From Betaproteobacteria bacterium (lineage in GTDB: Bacteria; Pseudomonadota; Gammaproteobacteria; Burkholderiales; JACQAP01), in assembly GCA_016194905.1 (NCBI GenBank), contig JACQAP010000029.1, forward strand, positions 1 through 64,000: DNA of 64,000 nt, read 5' to 3'. How positions within the stretch are numbered: position 1 is the stretch's first letter; every line of letters begins with the position of its first letter. A program made the translations under genes and the position numbers. Shown here one piece after another: positions 57,690 to 64,000 of the stretch. The notes beneath the pieces were generated by a model. It was not told the DNA's origin. It was given only the letters and a program-made list of their open reading frames with translations, and ran no database searches.

Positions 57690-57923
57690 ATGAAGACTAT
57701 TCGAGTCCTGGACAGTTCCGGCGATCGGCCGATCGCTTTCGACGACGGCGAAGCATGCGCGTTGGCCCGCGCCGACGCGCAGGCGTTGTTCGAGCGCATG
57801 CTTGCAAGAGGTGCCACGGCGTTCAAGGTTAACCGTGGCGAGGGCCGAGCGGATGATAAGGTGACCGACTTCGGCGCGATCGAGAACGAGACCATCCTGG
57901 TGCCGCGCATCGTTGGCGGCTGA
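57690..57923 (+). CDS. Small protein of unknown function ending in Gly-Gly
   Basis: I do not recognise a named family. The 77-residue protein starts KTIRVLDSSGDRPIAFDDGE, has a helix-like middle (ALARADAQALFERMLARGA), then KVNRGEGRADDKVTDFGA, and ends ETILVPRIVGG. The beta-alpha-beta-like pattern, ubiquitin-like size and C-terminal Gly-Gly recall beta-grasp modifiers or sulfur carriers, but no E1-like or protease partner is in the window, so this is only a lead. It has a perfect AAGGAGG ribosome site at 57677-57683 and follows the Usp gene by 31 bases, consistent with being fourth in the fluoride operon. Confidence 0.75.
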   Translation: MKTIRVLDSSGDRPIAFDDGEACALARADAQALFERMLARGATAFKVNRGEGRADDKVTDFGAIENETILVPRIVGG

Positions 57924-57926
57924 GTT

Positions 57927-58445
57927 GTGCAGATCAGGCTCCTGGCAACGCTGGGTCACGGCTTGTTGCGGCCGATTGCGCGCCTCATGGGAAAAGGCGA
58001 CCGGGCCTCCCGGGCGTGCAGCGGTCCGAGCGCTGTGGCAGAGGCGCGTGCAAAGAGTTTGTTACTTCGCGTGCTTACGCCGAGGCAACGGGAGGAGTTC
58101 GCGCGCAGCGGCTACTTCGCCGTGGAGGTCGTCGGACGAGGGAGGTTCGTGATTCTGCCGGACGCCATGTTCAATGTCCTGGAGATGGCGACGGGAGATT
58201 GCTATTGCGCGGTTCCGGCAACCGGCGTTCCGATAGCGGACCTGATGCTGGCTCAGAAGCTTCTTCTGGAAAGCGATCCGGACCAATTTTTCCGCGTGGC
58301 GAACTGCCGGCGTGAAGTGGTCGTTGGGCTGATGGAGGATGAGCCTCTCCCCGAGCAGGTCTTGCGTGCGCGTAGGGCACCACGCGATGCAAGGGTCCGA
58401 TGGTCGGAGGTTTCCATGATTCCATATCGGGGCTACCTGCCGTAA
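57927..58445 (+). CDS. Hypothetical protein, possible last gene of the fluoride operon
   Basis: This 172-residue protein is not recognised as a named family. The N terminus is basic and amphipathic (RLLATLGHGLLRPIARLMGK). A compact domain follows at about 45-135: LTPRQREEFARSGYFAVEVVG, then ILPDAMFNVLEM, CYCAVPATGVPIADLMLAQK and FFRVANCR. The pattern of a glutamine/arginine helix, GYF-beta strand, Cys pair and DLMLAQK helix resembles uncharacterised small domains seen in other bacteria. There is no signal peptide. It starts at GTG 57927, three bases after the 77-residue gene, so the two are probably co-translated. Start choice and expression are uncertain. Confidence 0.65.
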   Translation: MQIRLLATLGHGLLRPIARLMGKGDRASRACSGPSAVAEARAKSLLLRVLTPRQREEFARSGYFAVEVVGRGRFVILPDAMFNVLEMATGDCYCAVPATGVPIADLMLAQKLLLESDPDQFFRVANCRREVVVGLMEDEPLPEQVLRARRAPRDARVRWSEVSMIPYRGYLP

Positions 58446-58625
58446 GTTCCGGAGACGAGTATCTTTTCAGGGCGCGAAAGTGCAGACAACTGCGGCCAGG
58501 CTCGCTGAAAGAGGGCTCGGCTTTGATCGATAACGACCGCGAAGCCGGCGGGACGGTAGCGCGAAGTAACACGACCTGCGGGCAAAGATGGCCTGCGTTT
58601 TCAACCAACCTGACGGAGTCCTGAC

Positions 58626-60302
58626 ATGGCAGACAATTGGCGATCCAGACTCATCACGCAGGGCCCGGCGCGCGCGCCTAACCGCGCGATGCTGCGGGCA
58701 GTCGGTTTCGGCGACGGCGATTTCGACAAAGCGATTGTCGGCGTGGCCAATGGTCATTCCAACATGAATCCGTGCAATGCCGGCATCCAGCCGCTGGTCG
58801 ATCGCGCAATGGCGGCGCTAAGGACGGCCGGCGCGATGCCGCAGATGTTTGGTTTTCCCACCGTCACGGACGGCATCGGCATGGGCACCGAGGGTATGAA
58901 GTATTCGCTTGTCTCGCGCGAGGTGATTGCGGATGCGATAGAAACCGCGGTGAACGGCCAGGTCATGGACGGGGTAATGTGTGTCGGCGGCTGCGACAAG
59001 AACATGCCCGGAAGCGTGATGGCGATGGCGCGTATGAACGTACCGGGGATTTTTGTCTACGCGGGCACCATCAAGCCCGGCAACTGGAAGGGTCAGGCCC
59101 TCACCATCGTCAGCGCTTTCGAGGCGGTCGGTGCCTACTCGGCCGGCAAAATGAACGACGAGGATTTCATCGGCATCGAGAAAAATGCCTGCCCATCCGT
59201 GGGGGCCTGCGGTGGCATGTACACCGCCAACACCATGTCATCTTCGTTCGAGGCGCTGGGCATCAGCCTGCTCGGATCGTCCCAGATGGCGTCGCCGGAT
59301 CCGGAAAAAGCCGACTCTGCGGCGGAGTCCGCCAAGGTCCTGGTCAACGCAATAAAACAGAAAATCCAGCCGCGACAAATCATCACGCGCAAGTCGATCG
59401 AGAACGCGGTCAGCCTGGTGATGGCGACGGGCGGATCGACAAACGCCGTGGTGCATTACCTCGCTATTGCCTCCGCGGCCGAGGTGGAATGGACCATCGA
59501 CGATTTCGAGCGCGTGCGCCAGAAAGTGCCGGTACTATGCAATTTGAAGCCCTCCGGCCCTTACGTCGCGACCGACTTCCATCGTGCAGGTGGCGTGCCG
59601 CAAGTGCTCAAGCTGCTCTTGAACAACGGCGTGCTCAACGGCGATTGCCTCACGATCACCGGCCGACCCATTGCGGAGGAACTGGCCGATGTCCCGAACG
59701 AGCCAAGGAAGGATCAGGACGTGATCCGGCCCTGGAACAATCCGGTGTACCCGCACGGCCATCTCGCGATCCTCAAGGGCAATCTCTCCCCCGAAGGCTG
59801 CGTTGCCAAAATCACCGGACTGAAACAGCATGCGATCACGGGTCCGGCCCGGGTTTTCAACTCCGAGCCCGAGTCGCTCGAGGCCATTCTGGCGAAGAAG
59901 ATCAAGCCTGGAGACGTCATTGTGATCCGTTACGAAGGCCCGAAGGGCGGGCCGGGGATGCAGGAAATGCTCGCTCCGACTTCGGCGATCATCGGGCAGG
60001 GACTGGGTGAATCGGTCGGTTTGATCACCGACGGGCGATTTTCCGGGGGCACTTGGGGGATGGTGGTCGGGCACGTCGCACCCGAAGCCTATGCCGGGGG
60101 CACGATTGCGCTGGTAGAGGAAGGCGATTCGATCACCATCGACTCGGATAAGCGGCTGATCCAGCTCAACGTCCCCGAAGATGTGCTGGCAAGCCGCCGC
60201 CAGAAATGGAAACAGCCGGCGCCACGCTATACTCGCGGCGTGATGGCGAAATACATAAAACTTGTGTCCACCGCCAGCAAGGGCGCGATTACCGACGGTT
60301 GA
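58626..60302 (+). CDS. ilvD: Dihydroxy-acid dehydratase
   Basis: This 558-residue iron-sulfur enzyme catalyses the third step of valine and isoleucine synthesis. Cluster and Mg-binding regions [18 protein letters not shown] and [20 protein letters not shown] are present, as is [20 protein letters not shown] near the C terminus. The 180-base gap before it shows no leader peptide or attenuator I can support. The stop overlaps the next gene (TGATG). Confidence 0.96.
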   Translation: MADNWRSRLITQGPARAPNRAMLRAVGFGDGDFDKAIVGVANGHSNMNPCNAGIQPLVDRAMAALRTAGAMPQMFGFPTVTDGIGMGTEGMKYSLVSREVIADAIETAVNGQVMDGVMCVGGCDKNMPGSVMAMARMNVPGIFVYAGTIKPGNWKGQALTIVSAFEAVGAYSAGKMNDEDFIGIEKNACPSVGACGGMYTANTMSSSFEALGISLLGSSQMASPDPEKADSAAESAKVLVNAIKQKIQPRQIITRKSIENAVSLVMATGGSTNAVVHYLAIASAAEVEWTIDDFERVRQKVPVLCNLKPSGPYVATDFHRAGGVPQVLKLLLNNGVLNGDCLTITGRPIAEELADVPNEPRKDQDVIRPWNNPVYPHGHLAILKGNLSPEGCVAKITGLKQHAITGPARVFNSEPESLEAILAKKIKPGDVIVIRYEGPKGGPGMQEMLAPTSAIIGQGLGESVGLITDGRFSGGTWGMVVGHVAPEAYAGGTIALVEEGDSITIDSDKRLIQLNVPEDVLASRRQKWKQPAPRYTRGVMAKYIKLVSTASKGAITDG

Positions 60303-61603
60303 TGCGCCCCCACGCACGTCGTGCCGCCGTGAATACATCTGACGAGTCCGGCGTTGCGCCGCCGGTCGACGGCTCCATCCCATACCCAGCGGCCAGGCGC
60401 TGGCTGAATCGCACCGTGTTCGGTGCTGGATTGACCAGCGCACTGGGCGATTTCTGCTATGAGACTACCACCGTAATCCTGCCTGGTCTCCTTGTGGTAC
60501 TCGGCATCCCGGCCGCCGTGCTCGGTACCATCGAGGGCATCGCCGACGCAGTGGCCAGTTTCACCAAGATGATGTCGGGTTACCTGGCCGACAAACTTGG
60601 CCACCGCAAATTGCTGGTGCTTGTAGGCTACGGGCTGACTCCGGTGGGCCAGGTAGTGATCGCGATGGCAGTGGGTTGGCCACTGTTGTTACTGGGCCGA
60701 CTCGTCTCGTGGTTCGGCAAGGGATTGCGCGGCCCGTTGCGCGATGCCATCGTGGTCCAGTCCATCAGCCCCGACACGCGCGGGCGCGCATTTGGTTTCC
60801 ACCGTGCGATGGATACGGTGGGAGCCGTCGTCGGTCCCTTGCTTGGTGTGGCTTTGCTGGGATGGGCGCGAACATGGCATTGGCAAGATTCTGCCGGCCC
60901 GTTTCGCTTTGTGCTGTGGCTGAGCGTCATTCCCGGCGCGCTGGCGGTGCTGGCTTTTCTGACGCTGGTAAAAGACCCCGAGCACTCTCCCAATCCCGCG
61001 CTAAAGTTTTTCAGCGCGCTGCGTGGATTGCCTGCGCGGTTCAAGCGTTACCTGGGTGCCGTTGGCCTGTTCGGCATCGGTGATTTTTCCCATAGCCTGC
61101 TGATCCTTGCGGCCACTCAGTTGCTCGCTGCGTCGATGGGCATCGTGCAGGCAGCGCAAGTGGCCGGCTTGCTTTATGTCTGGCGCAATGCGGTGCAGGT
61201 CGTCATGTCCTACCCGGTGGGCGTGCTGGCAGACCGCTTTGGTTCCCTGTCTGTGCTGGTCGTCGGCTACGTGCTGGGAGCGCTGACGGCTACTCTGGCC
61301 GCACTCGCCTTCTGGTTACGCATTGATAGCGTGGCATTGCTCGGCGTGGTCTTTTTCATCGCTGGTCTGTATGTCGCCGTGCAGGAAGCGCTGGAGTCCA
61401 CGGTGACCGCTGACATGGTGAGCGCGGATACGCTGACCATCAGCTACGGCGCACTCGGCACGGTCAACGGAACCGCCAAGCTCATTTCCAGTACCGCCGT
61501 TGGTGTATTGTGGACGGTCGTGTCGCCGGTGTTCGGTTTTGCGCTGGCAGCGGTGTTGATGGCTATCGGTACGTTGGCGCTGGCTCGTATGCGCCGGCCA
61601 TAA
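60302..61603 (+). CDS. Major facilitator superfamily transporter of unknown substrate
   Basis: This 433-residue inner-membrane protein has about 12 helices after a soluble N terminus of about 40 residues. MFS motif A copies are visible as GYLADKLGHRKLLV (after helix 2) and GVLADRFGSLSVLV (after helix 8). The stretch SWFGKGLRGPLRDAIVVQS and RGRAFGFHRAMDTVGAVVGP resembles a subgroup of uncharacterised MFS proteins. ATG 60302 overlaps the ilvD stop; a GTG at 60329 is an alternative start. Coupling to ilvD may be chance or may reflect amino-acid export; the substrate is not deducible. Confidence 0.88.
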   Translation: MRPHARRAAVNTSDESGVAPPVDGSIPYPAARRWLNRTVFGAGLTSALGDFCYETTTVILPGLLVVLGIPAAVLGTIEGIADAVASFTKMMSGYLADKLGHRKLLVLVGYGLTPVGQVVIAMAVGWPLLLLGRLVSWFGKGLRGPLRDAIVVQSISPDTRGRAFGFHRAMDTVGAVVGPLLGVALLGWARTWHWQDSAGPFRFVLWLSVIPGALAVLAFLTLVKDPEHSPNPALKFFSALRGLPARFKRYLGAVGLFGIGDFSHSLLILAATQLLAASMGIVQAAQVAGLLYVWRNAVQVVMSYPVGVLADRFGSLSVLVVGYVLGALTATLAALAFWLRIDSVALLGVVFFIAGLYVAVQEALESTVTADMVSADTLTISYGALGTVNGTAKLISSTAVGVLWTVVSPVFGFALAAVLMAIGTLALARMRRP

Positions 61604-61613
61604 GCTTTGCTTG

Positions 61614-62219
61614 CTAGGACTCTTTGGCATCGCGCCGATGAGCAGCGGACTCAATCGACTTCAATTCTTCAGGCGTATTGATGTTGCTGAATGCCCGTGC
61701 CTGATCGTCGAACGCCACTTCGGTGACGTTCAGCGTCGAATACCAGCCGTCGACCTTGCGCCCGCCGCCGTCGAGATAGGCCGTCAGGTGCGGCAGCAGG
61801 CGTTTGCGCATGAGACAGATGACCGGATGCGGCTGCGTGCCGGTCTTCGCCACGCTCAGGTCCATGTTCTCGTTCGCGAGCGGTACCAGCAATCGCGAAA
61901 CCAGGTCTTCCGGCAGAAACGGTGTATCGCAGGGTACGAAGGCGACCCGTTCGTACCCTGCTTCCGACAACCCGGCGTGGATTCCCGCCAGCGGTCCGGC
62001 GAAGCCGCCGACCCGGTCTTCGACGACGCGATGACCGAACGTGGCATACACGTCGCGATTTCGGTTGGCATTGATCAGGACTTCGCCGACCTGCGGGGCC
62101 AGGCGTTGCAGTACCCAGGCTATGAGCGGACTGCCTTCGAGCAACTGCAACCCCTTGTCGATGTTGCCCATGCGGCGGCCCAGGCCGCCGGCGAGAACGA
62201 CGACCGTGACCGAGGTCAC
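61614..62219 (-). CDS. mobA: Molybdenum cofactor guanylyltransferase MobA
   Basis: This enzyme of about 201 residues attaches GMP to molybdopterin to form the MGD cofactor. VVVLAGGLGRRMGNIDKGLQLL is the GTP-binding loop, and AGPLAGIHAGL and VPCDTPFLPEDLV are conserved. GTG 62219 gives the usual compact N terminus; an in-frame GTG at 62258 would add 13 residues encoded by the low-complexity GGGG repeat. Neither start has a clear ribosome site. The gene converges on the MFS gene with a 10-base gap. Confidence 0.93.
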   Translation of the reverse strand: MTSVTVVVLAGGLGRRMGNIDKGLQLLEGSPLIAWVLQRLAPQVGEVLINANRNRDVYATFGHRVVEDRVGGFAGPLAGIHAGLSEAGYERVAFVPCDTPFLPEDLVSRLLVPLANENMDLSVAKTGTQPHPVICLMRKRLLPHLTAYLDGGGRKVDGWYSTLNVTEVAFDDQARAFSNINTPEELKSIESAAHRRDAKES

Positions 62220-62222
62220 GGA

Positions 62223-62254
62223 GGGGAGAGGGGAGTGGGGCGAGGGGCGAGGGG
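62223..62254 (+). repeat. Heptad GGGG repeat with G-quadruplex potential
   Basis: Five GGGG runs at 62223, 62230, 62237, 62244 and 62251 are spaced exactly seven bases apart with three-base loops (AGA, AGT, CGA, CGA). This fits an intramolecular four-tier quadruplex on the + strand. It directly abuts the 5' end of mobA, in which it would be on the template strand. Confidence 0.8.
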
Positions 62255-62303
62255 ACACGAGGATTGCGATTGGTTATGAACGAAAGTGCCTATGCCTCTA
62301 CTG

Positions 62304-62349
62304 AATAAATTTATTACAAATCGGAAGGTTATCATCGTTTACAACGATG
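62304..62349. promoter_or_regulatory. Two palindromes upstream of the OFA transporter, operator candidates
   Basis: AATAAATTTATT (62304-62315) is a perfect 12-base palindrome, and CATCGTT-TAC-AACGATG (62333-62349) is a perfect 7-3-7 dyad. The second ends 11 bases before the -35 box of the downstream promoter, a position suiting an activator. The regulator is unknown. Confidence 0.5.
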
Positions 62350-62360
62350 GCGGCCGGGTA

Positions 62361-62388
62361 TTGGACTGCGAAAGGTTTACGGTATTAT
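62361..62388 (+). promoter_or_regulatory. Promoter of the OFA-type transporter
   Basis: TTGGAC (62361-62366) and TATTAT (62383-62388) are 16 bases apart. The transcript would start near 62395 with a 5' region of about 70 bases that contains a GC-rich hairpin (62412-62434) and a strong AAGGAGGA site at 62448-62455. Confidence 0.65.
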
Positions 62389-62463
62389 TCGCCAGCACCG
62401 TAGAGACCTAACCGGGCCTGAGCTAGAGCCCCGGACTGAAAAATAACAAGGAGGAACCGTAGC

Positions 62464-64000
62464 ATGGCCGGATTTCTGGATAAGGAACGCAGTATCGCGG
62501 GACCGACGTTCAATCGATGGCTGGTGCCGCCCGCCGCGTTGTGCATTCACCTCTGCATCGGCATGGCTTACGGTTTTTCCGTGTTCTGGTTGCCACTGAC
62601 CAAGTCGCTTGGCATCACCAAGTCGGTCGCCTGTCCGGCCGATATGAGCTGGATCAGCATGCTGTTCACCACGACCTGCGATTGGGACAAGCCGATCCTG
62701 GGTTGGATGTTCACGCTGTTCTTCGTCTTCCTCGGCTCCAGCGCGGCAATCTGGGGCGGGTGGCTCGAGCATGCAGGCCCGCGCAAGGCGGGTGTGGTAT
62801 CCGCCTTGTGCTGGTGCGGCGGACTGCTGCTGTCGGCGATCGGGGTCTATACCCATCAGTTGTGGCTGATGTGGCTGGGTTCCGGTGTCATCGGCGGCAT
62901 CGGGCTGGGTCTGGGCTACATCTCCCCGGTGTCGACGCTGATCAAGTGGTTCCCCGACCGGCGCGGCATGGCCACCGGCATGGCGATCATGGGCTTCGGC
63001 GGCGGTGCGATGATCGGCTCGCCGCTGGCCGACAAGCTGATGAAAATTTTCGCCACACCGACTTCCGTCGGTGTCTGGGAAACCTTTGTCGCCATGTCAG
63101 CGATCTACTTCGTGTTCATGATGATCGGCGCGCTGTCCTACCGGATACCGCCGACCGGCTGGAAACCGGTCGGTTGGACACCGCCGGCGAATGCGGCGGC
63201 CAATGCGATGATCACCATGCGGCACGTGCATCTGAAGAACGCGCACAAGACGCCGCAGTTCTGGCTGCTGTGGGGCATTCTGATGTTGAACGTGTCGGCG
63301 GGCATCGGCGTCATCGGCATGGCTTCGCCGATGCTGCAGGAAATATTCGGCGGCCGGCTGATTGCCATGGATCTGAAATTCGACGAACTCAGCAAGGAAC
63401 AGCTCGGCCAGATCGCGGCGATCGCCGCCGGTTTTACCGGCCTGCTGAGCCTGTTCAACATAGCGGGGCGTTTCATTTGGGCCTCGTTGTCCGATTACAT
63501 CGGGCGCAAGGCAACGTACTTCGCGTTCTTCACGCTTGGTTTCATTTTGTACGCGTCTGCGCCGTGGGCGGGGCATGCCGGCAACATGGCGCTTTTCGTT
63601 GGCTTTTTCTGCATCATCCTCACCATGTATGGCGGCGGCTTCGCGACCATACCCGCCTATCTCGCCGACATGTTCGGCACGCAAATGGTAGGCGCCATCC
63701 ATGGCCGCCTGCTGACTGCGTGGTCGACTGCCGGCGTGCTCGGTCCGGTGATCGTGAACTACATCAACGATTATCAGATCAAGCACGGCGTACCCAAGAG
63801 CGCCGCTTACGACACCACGATGTACATTCTCGCGGCGCTGCTGGTCGGCGGTTTCATCTGCAACCTGCTGGTGCGTCCGGTGAATCCGAAATGGTTCATG
63901 ACTGACGCTGAACTTGAAGCGGAACGCAAGCTCGCGCACGACGCCGCGGCGAAGATCGCGGTCGGCGGGGATGCGGCGGCAGTGAGCGGGCGGGGAAGTC
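62464..64000 (+). CDS. OFA-family MFS transporter (oxalate/formate antiporter-like), 3' end outside window
   Basis: An open frame from ATG 62464 runs 512 codons to the window edge without a stop. It starts AGFLDKERSIAGPTFNRWLV and has about 12 helices; motif A-like DRRGMATGMAIMGFGGGA follows helix 4 and SDYIGRKATYF follows the central loop. The long loop after helix 1 with two Cys (VACPADMSWISM, TTCDWDKP) and the ending RPVNPKWFMTDAE are typical of the OFA group. Family members exchange oxalate/formate or take up monocarboxylates; the actual substrate is unproven. The Ala-rich tail suggests the stop is close beyond 64000. It has its own promoter and a strong ribosome site. Confidence 0.9.
   Translation, partial: MAGFLDKERSIAGPTFNRWLVPPAALCIHLCIGMAYGFSVFWLPLTKSLGITKSVACPADMSWISMLFTTTCDWDKPILGWMFTLFFVFLGSSAAIWGGWLEHAGPRKAGVVSALCWCGGLLLSAIGVYTHQLWLMWLGSGVIGGIGLGLGYISPVSTLIKWFPDRRGMATGMAIMGFGGGAMIGSPLADKLMKIFATPTSVGVWETFVAMSAIYFVFMMIGALSYRIPPTGWKPVGWTPPANAAANAMITMRHVHLKNAHKTPQFWLLWGILMLNVSAGIGVIGMASPMLQEIFGGRLIAMDLKFDELSKEQLGQIAAIAAGFTGLLSLFNIAGRFIWASLSDYIGRKATYFAFFTLGFILYASAPWAGHAGNMALFVGFFCIILTMYGGGFATIPAYLADMFGTQMVGAIHGRLLTAWSTAGVLGPVIVNYINDYQIKHGVPKSAAYDTTMYILAALLVGGFICNLLVRPVNPKWFMTDAELEAERKLAHDAAAKIAVGGDAAAVSGRGS

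Noticed and set aside
58446-58625. Possible branched-chain amino acid attenuator leader before ilvD
   Set aside because: No short open frame rich in Ile, Val or Leu codons and no terminator/antiterminator pair were found in the 180-base gap.
62517-63905. A 462-codon frame at the window end
   Set aside because: The +1-shifted reading of the OFA transporter; the frame from ATG 62464 has the ribosome site, membrane helices and MFS motifs.

Overview
The window is a gene-dense stretch (62 protein genes or gene fragments and one tRNA found) of a GC-rich Gram-negative chromosome. Gene content and order point to a betaproteobacterium. The blocks der-hfq-hflX-hflK-hflC-DUF2065-hisZ-purA-tRNA-rnr-rlmB, rpsB-tsf-pyrH-frr-uppS-cdsA-dxr-rseP-bamA-skp-lpxD-fabZ-lpxA-lpxB-rnhB, ppsR/ppsA and pyrG-kdsA-eno-ftsB are arrangements I associate with Betaproteobacteria. 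The order or genus cannot be fixed from the sequence alone. Almost everything is on the + strand. The exceptions are a SPOR-domain gene, a tRNA-Leu, ppsR and mobA.

Layout. 1-5176: the end of a TolC-like outer-membrane gene, two membrane-fusion lipoproteins and an RND permease, i.e. a tripartite efflux system. 5202-8435: a periplasmic gamma-glutamyltransferase and a SorAB-type sulfite dehydrogenase (molybdenum subunit plus monohaem cytochrome). 8484-13785: accA, tilS and a DctPQM TRAP transporter. 13798-23557: a convergent SPOR gene, then a tightly coupled housekeeping run ndk-rlmN-pilW-rodZ-ispG-hisS-yfgM-bamB-der with many 1-4 base start/stop overlaps. 23645-33236: hfq/hflXKC, hisZ, purA, tRNA-Leu(CAG), rnr and rlmB. 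33285-47665: translation, isoprenoid, phospholipid, outer-membrane assembly and lipid A genes, with a clear promoter before rpsB and a terminator-like attenuator between rpsB and tsf. 47666-55367: an inverted-repeat element, the divergent ppsR/ppsA pair and pyrG-kdsA-eno-ftsB.

The most interesting part is 55448-58445. A 337-base gap after ftsB carries a well-formed fluoride riboswitch aptamer (crcB motif) with a recognisable promoter just upstream. It precedes five same-strand genes: a DUF190 PII-like protein, a CPA2-type cation/proton antiporter with Thr-Asp instead of the usual Asp-Asp or Asn-Asp pair, a universal stress protein, a 77-residue protein ending in Gly-Gly, and a 172-residue protein of unknown function. 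No crcB or fluoride-type CLC gene is present in the window. This therefore looks like a fluoride-responsive operon in which the antiporter, not CrcB, is the candidate effector. Fluoride-sensitive enolase is encoded just upstream.

The end of the window (58626-64000) holds ilvD overlapping an MFS transporter, a convergent mobA whose 5' end abuts a heptad G4 repeat, and an OFA-type (oxalate/formate-like) MFS transporter with its own promoter, running off the window edge. No insertion sequence, prophage, CRISPR array or rRNA was seen.
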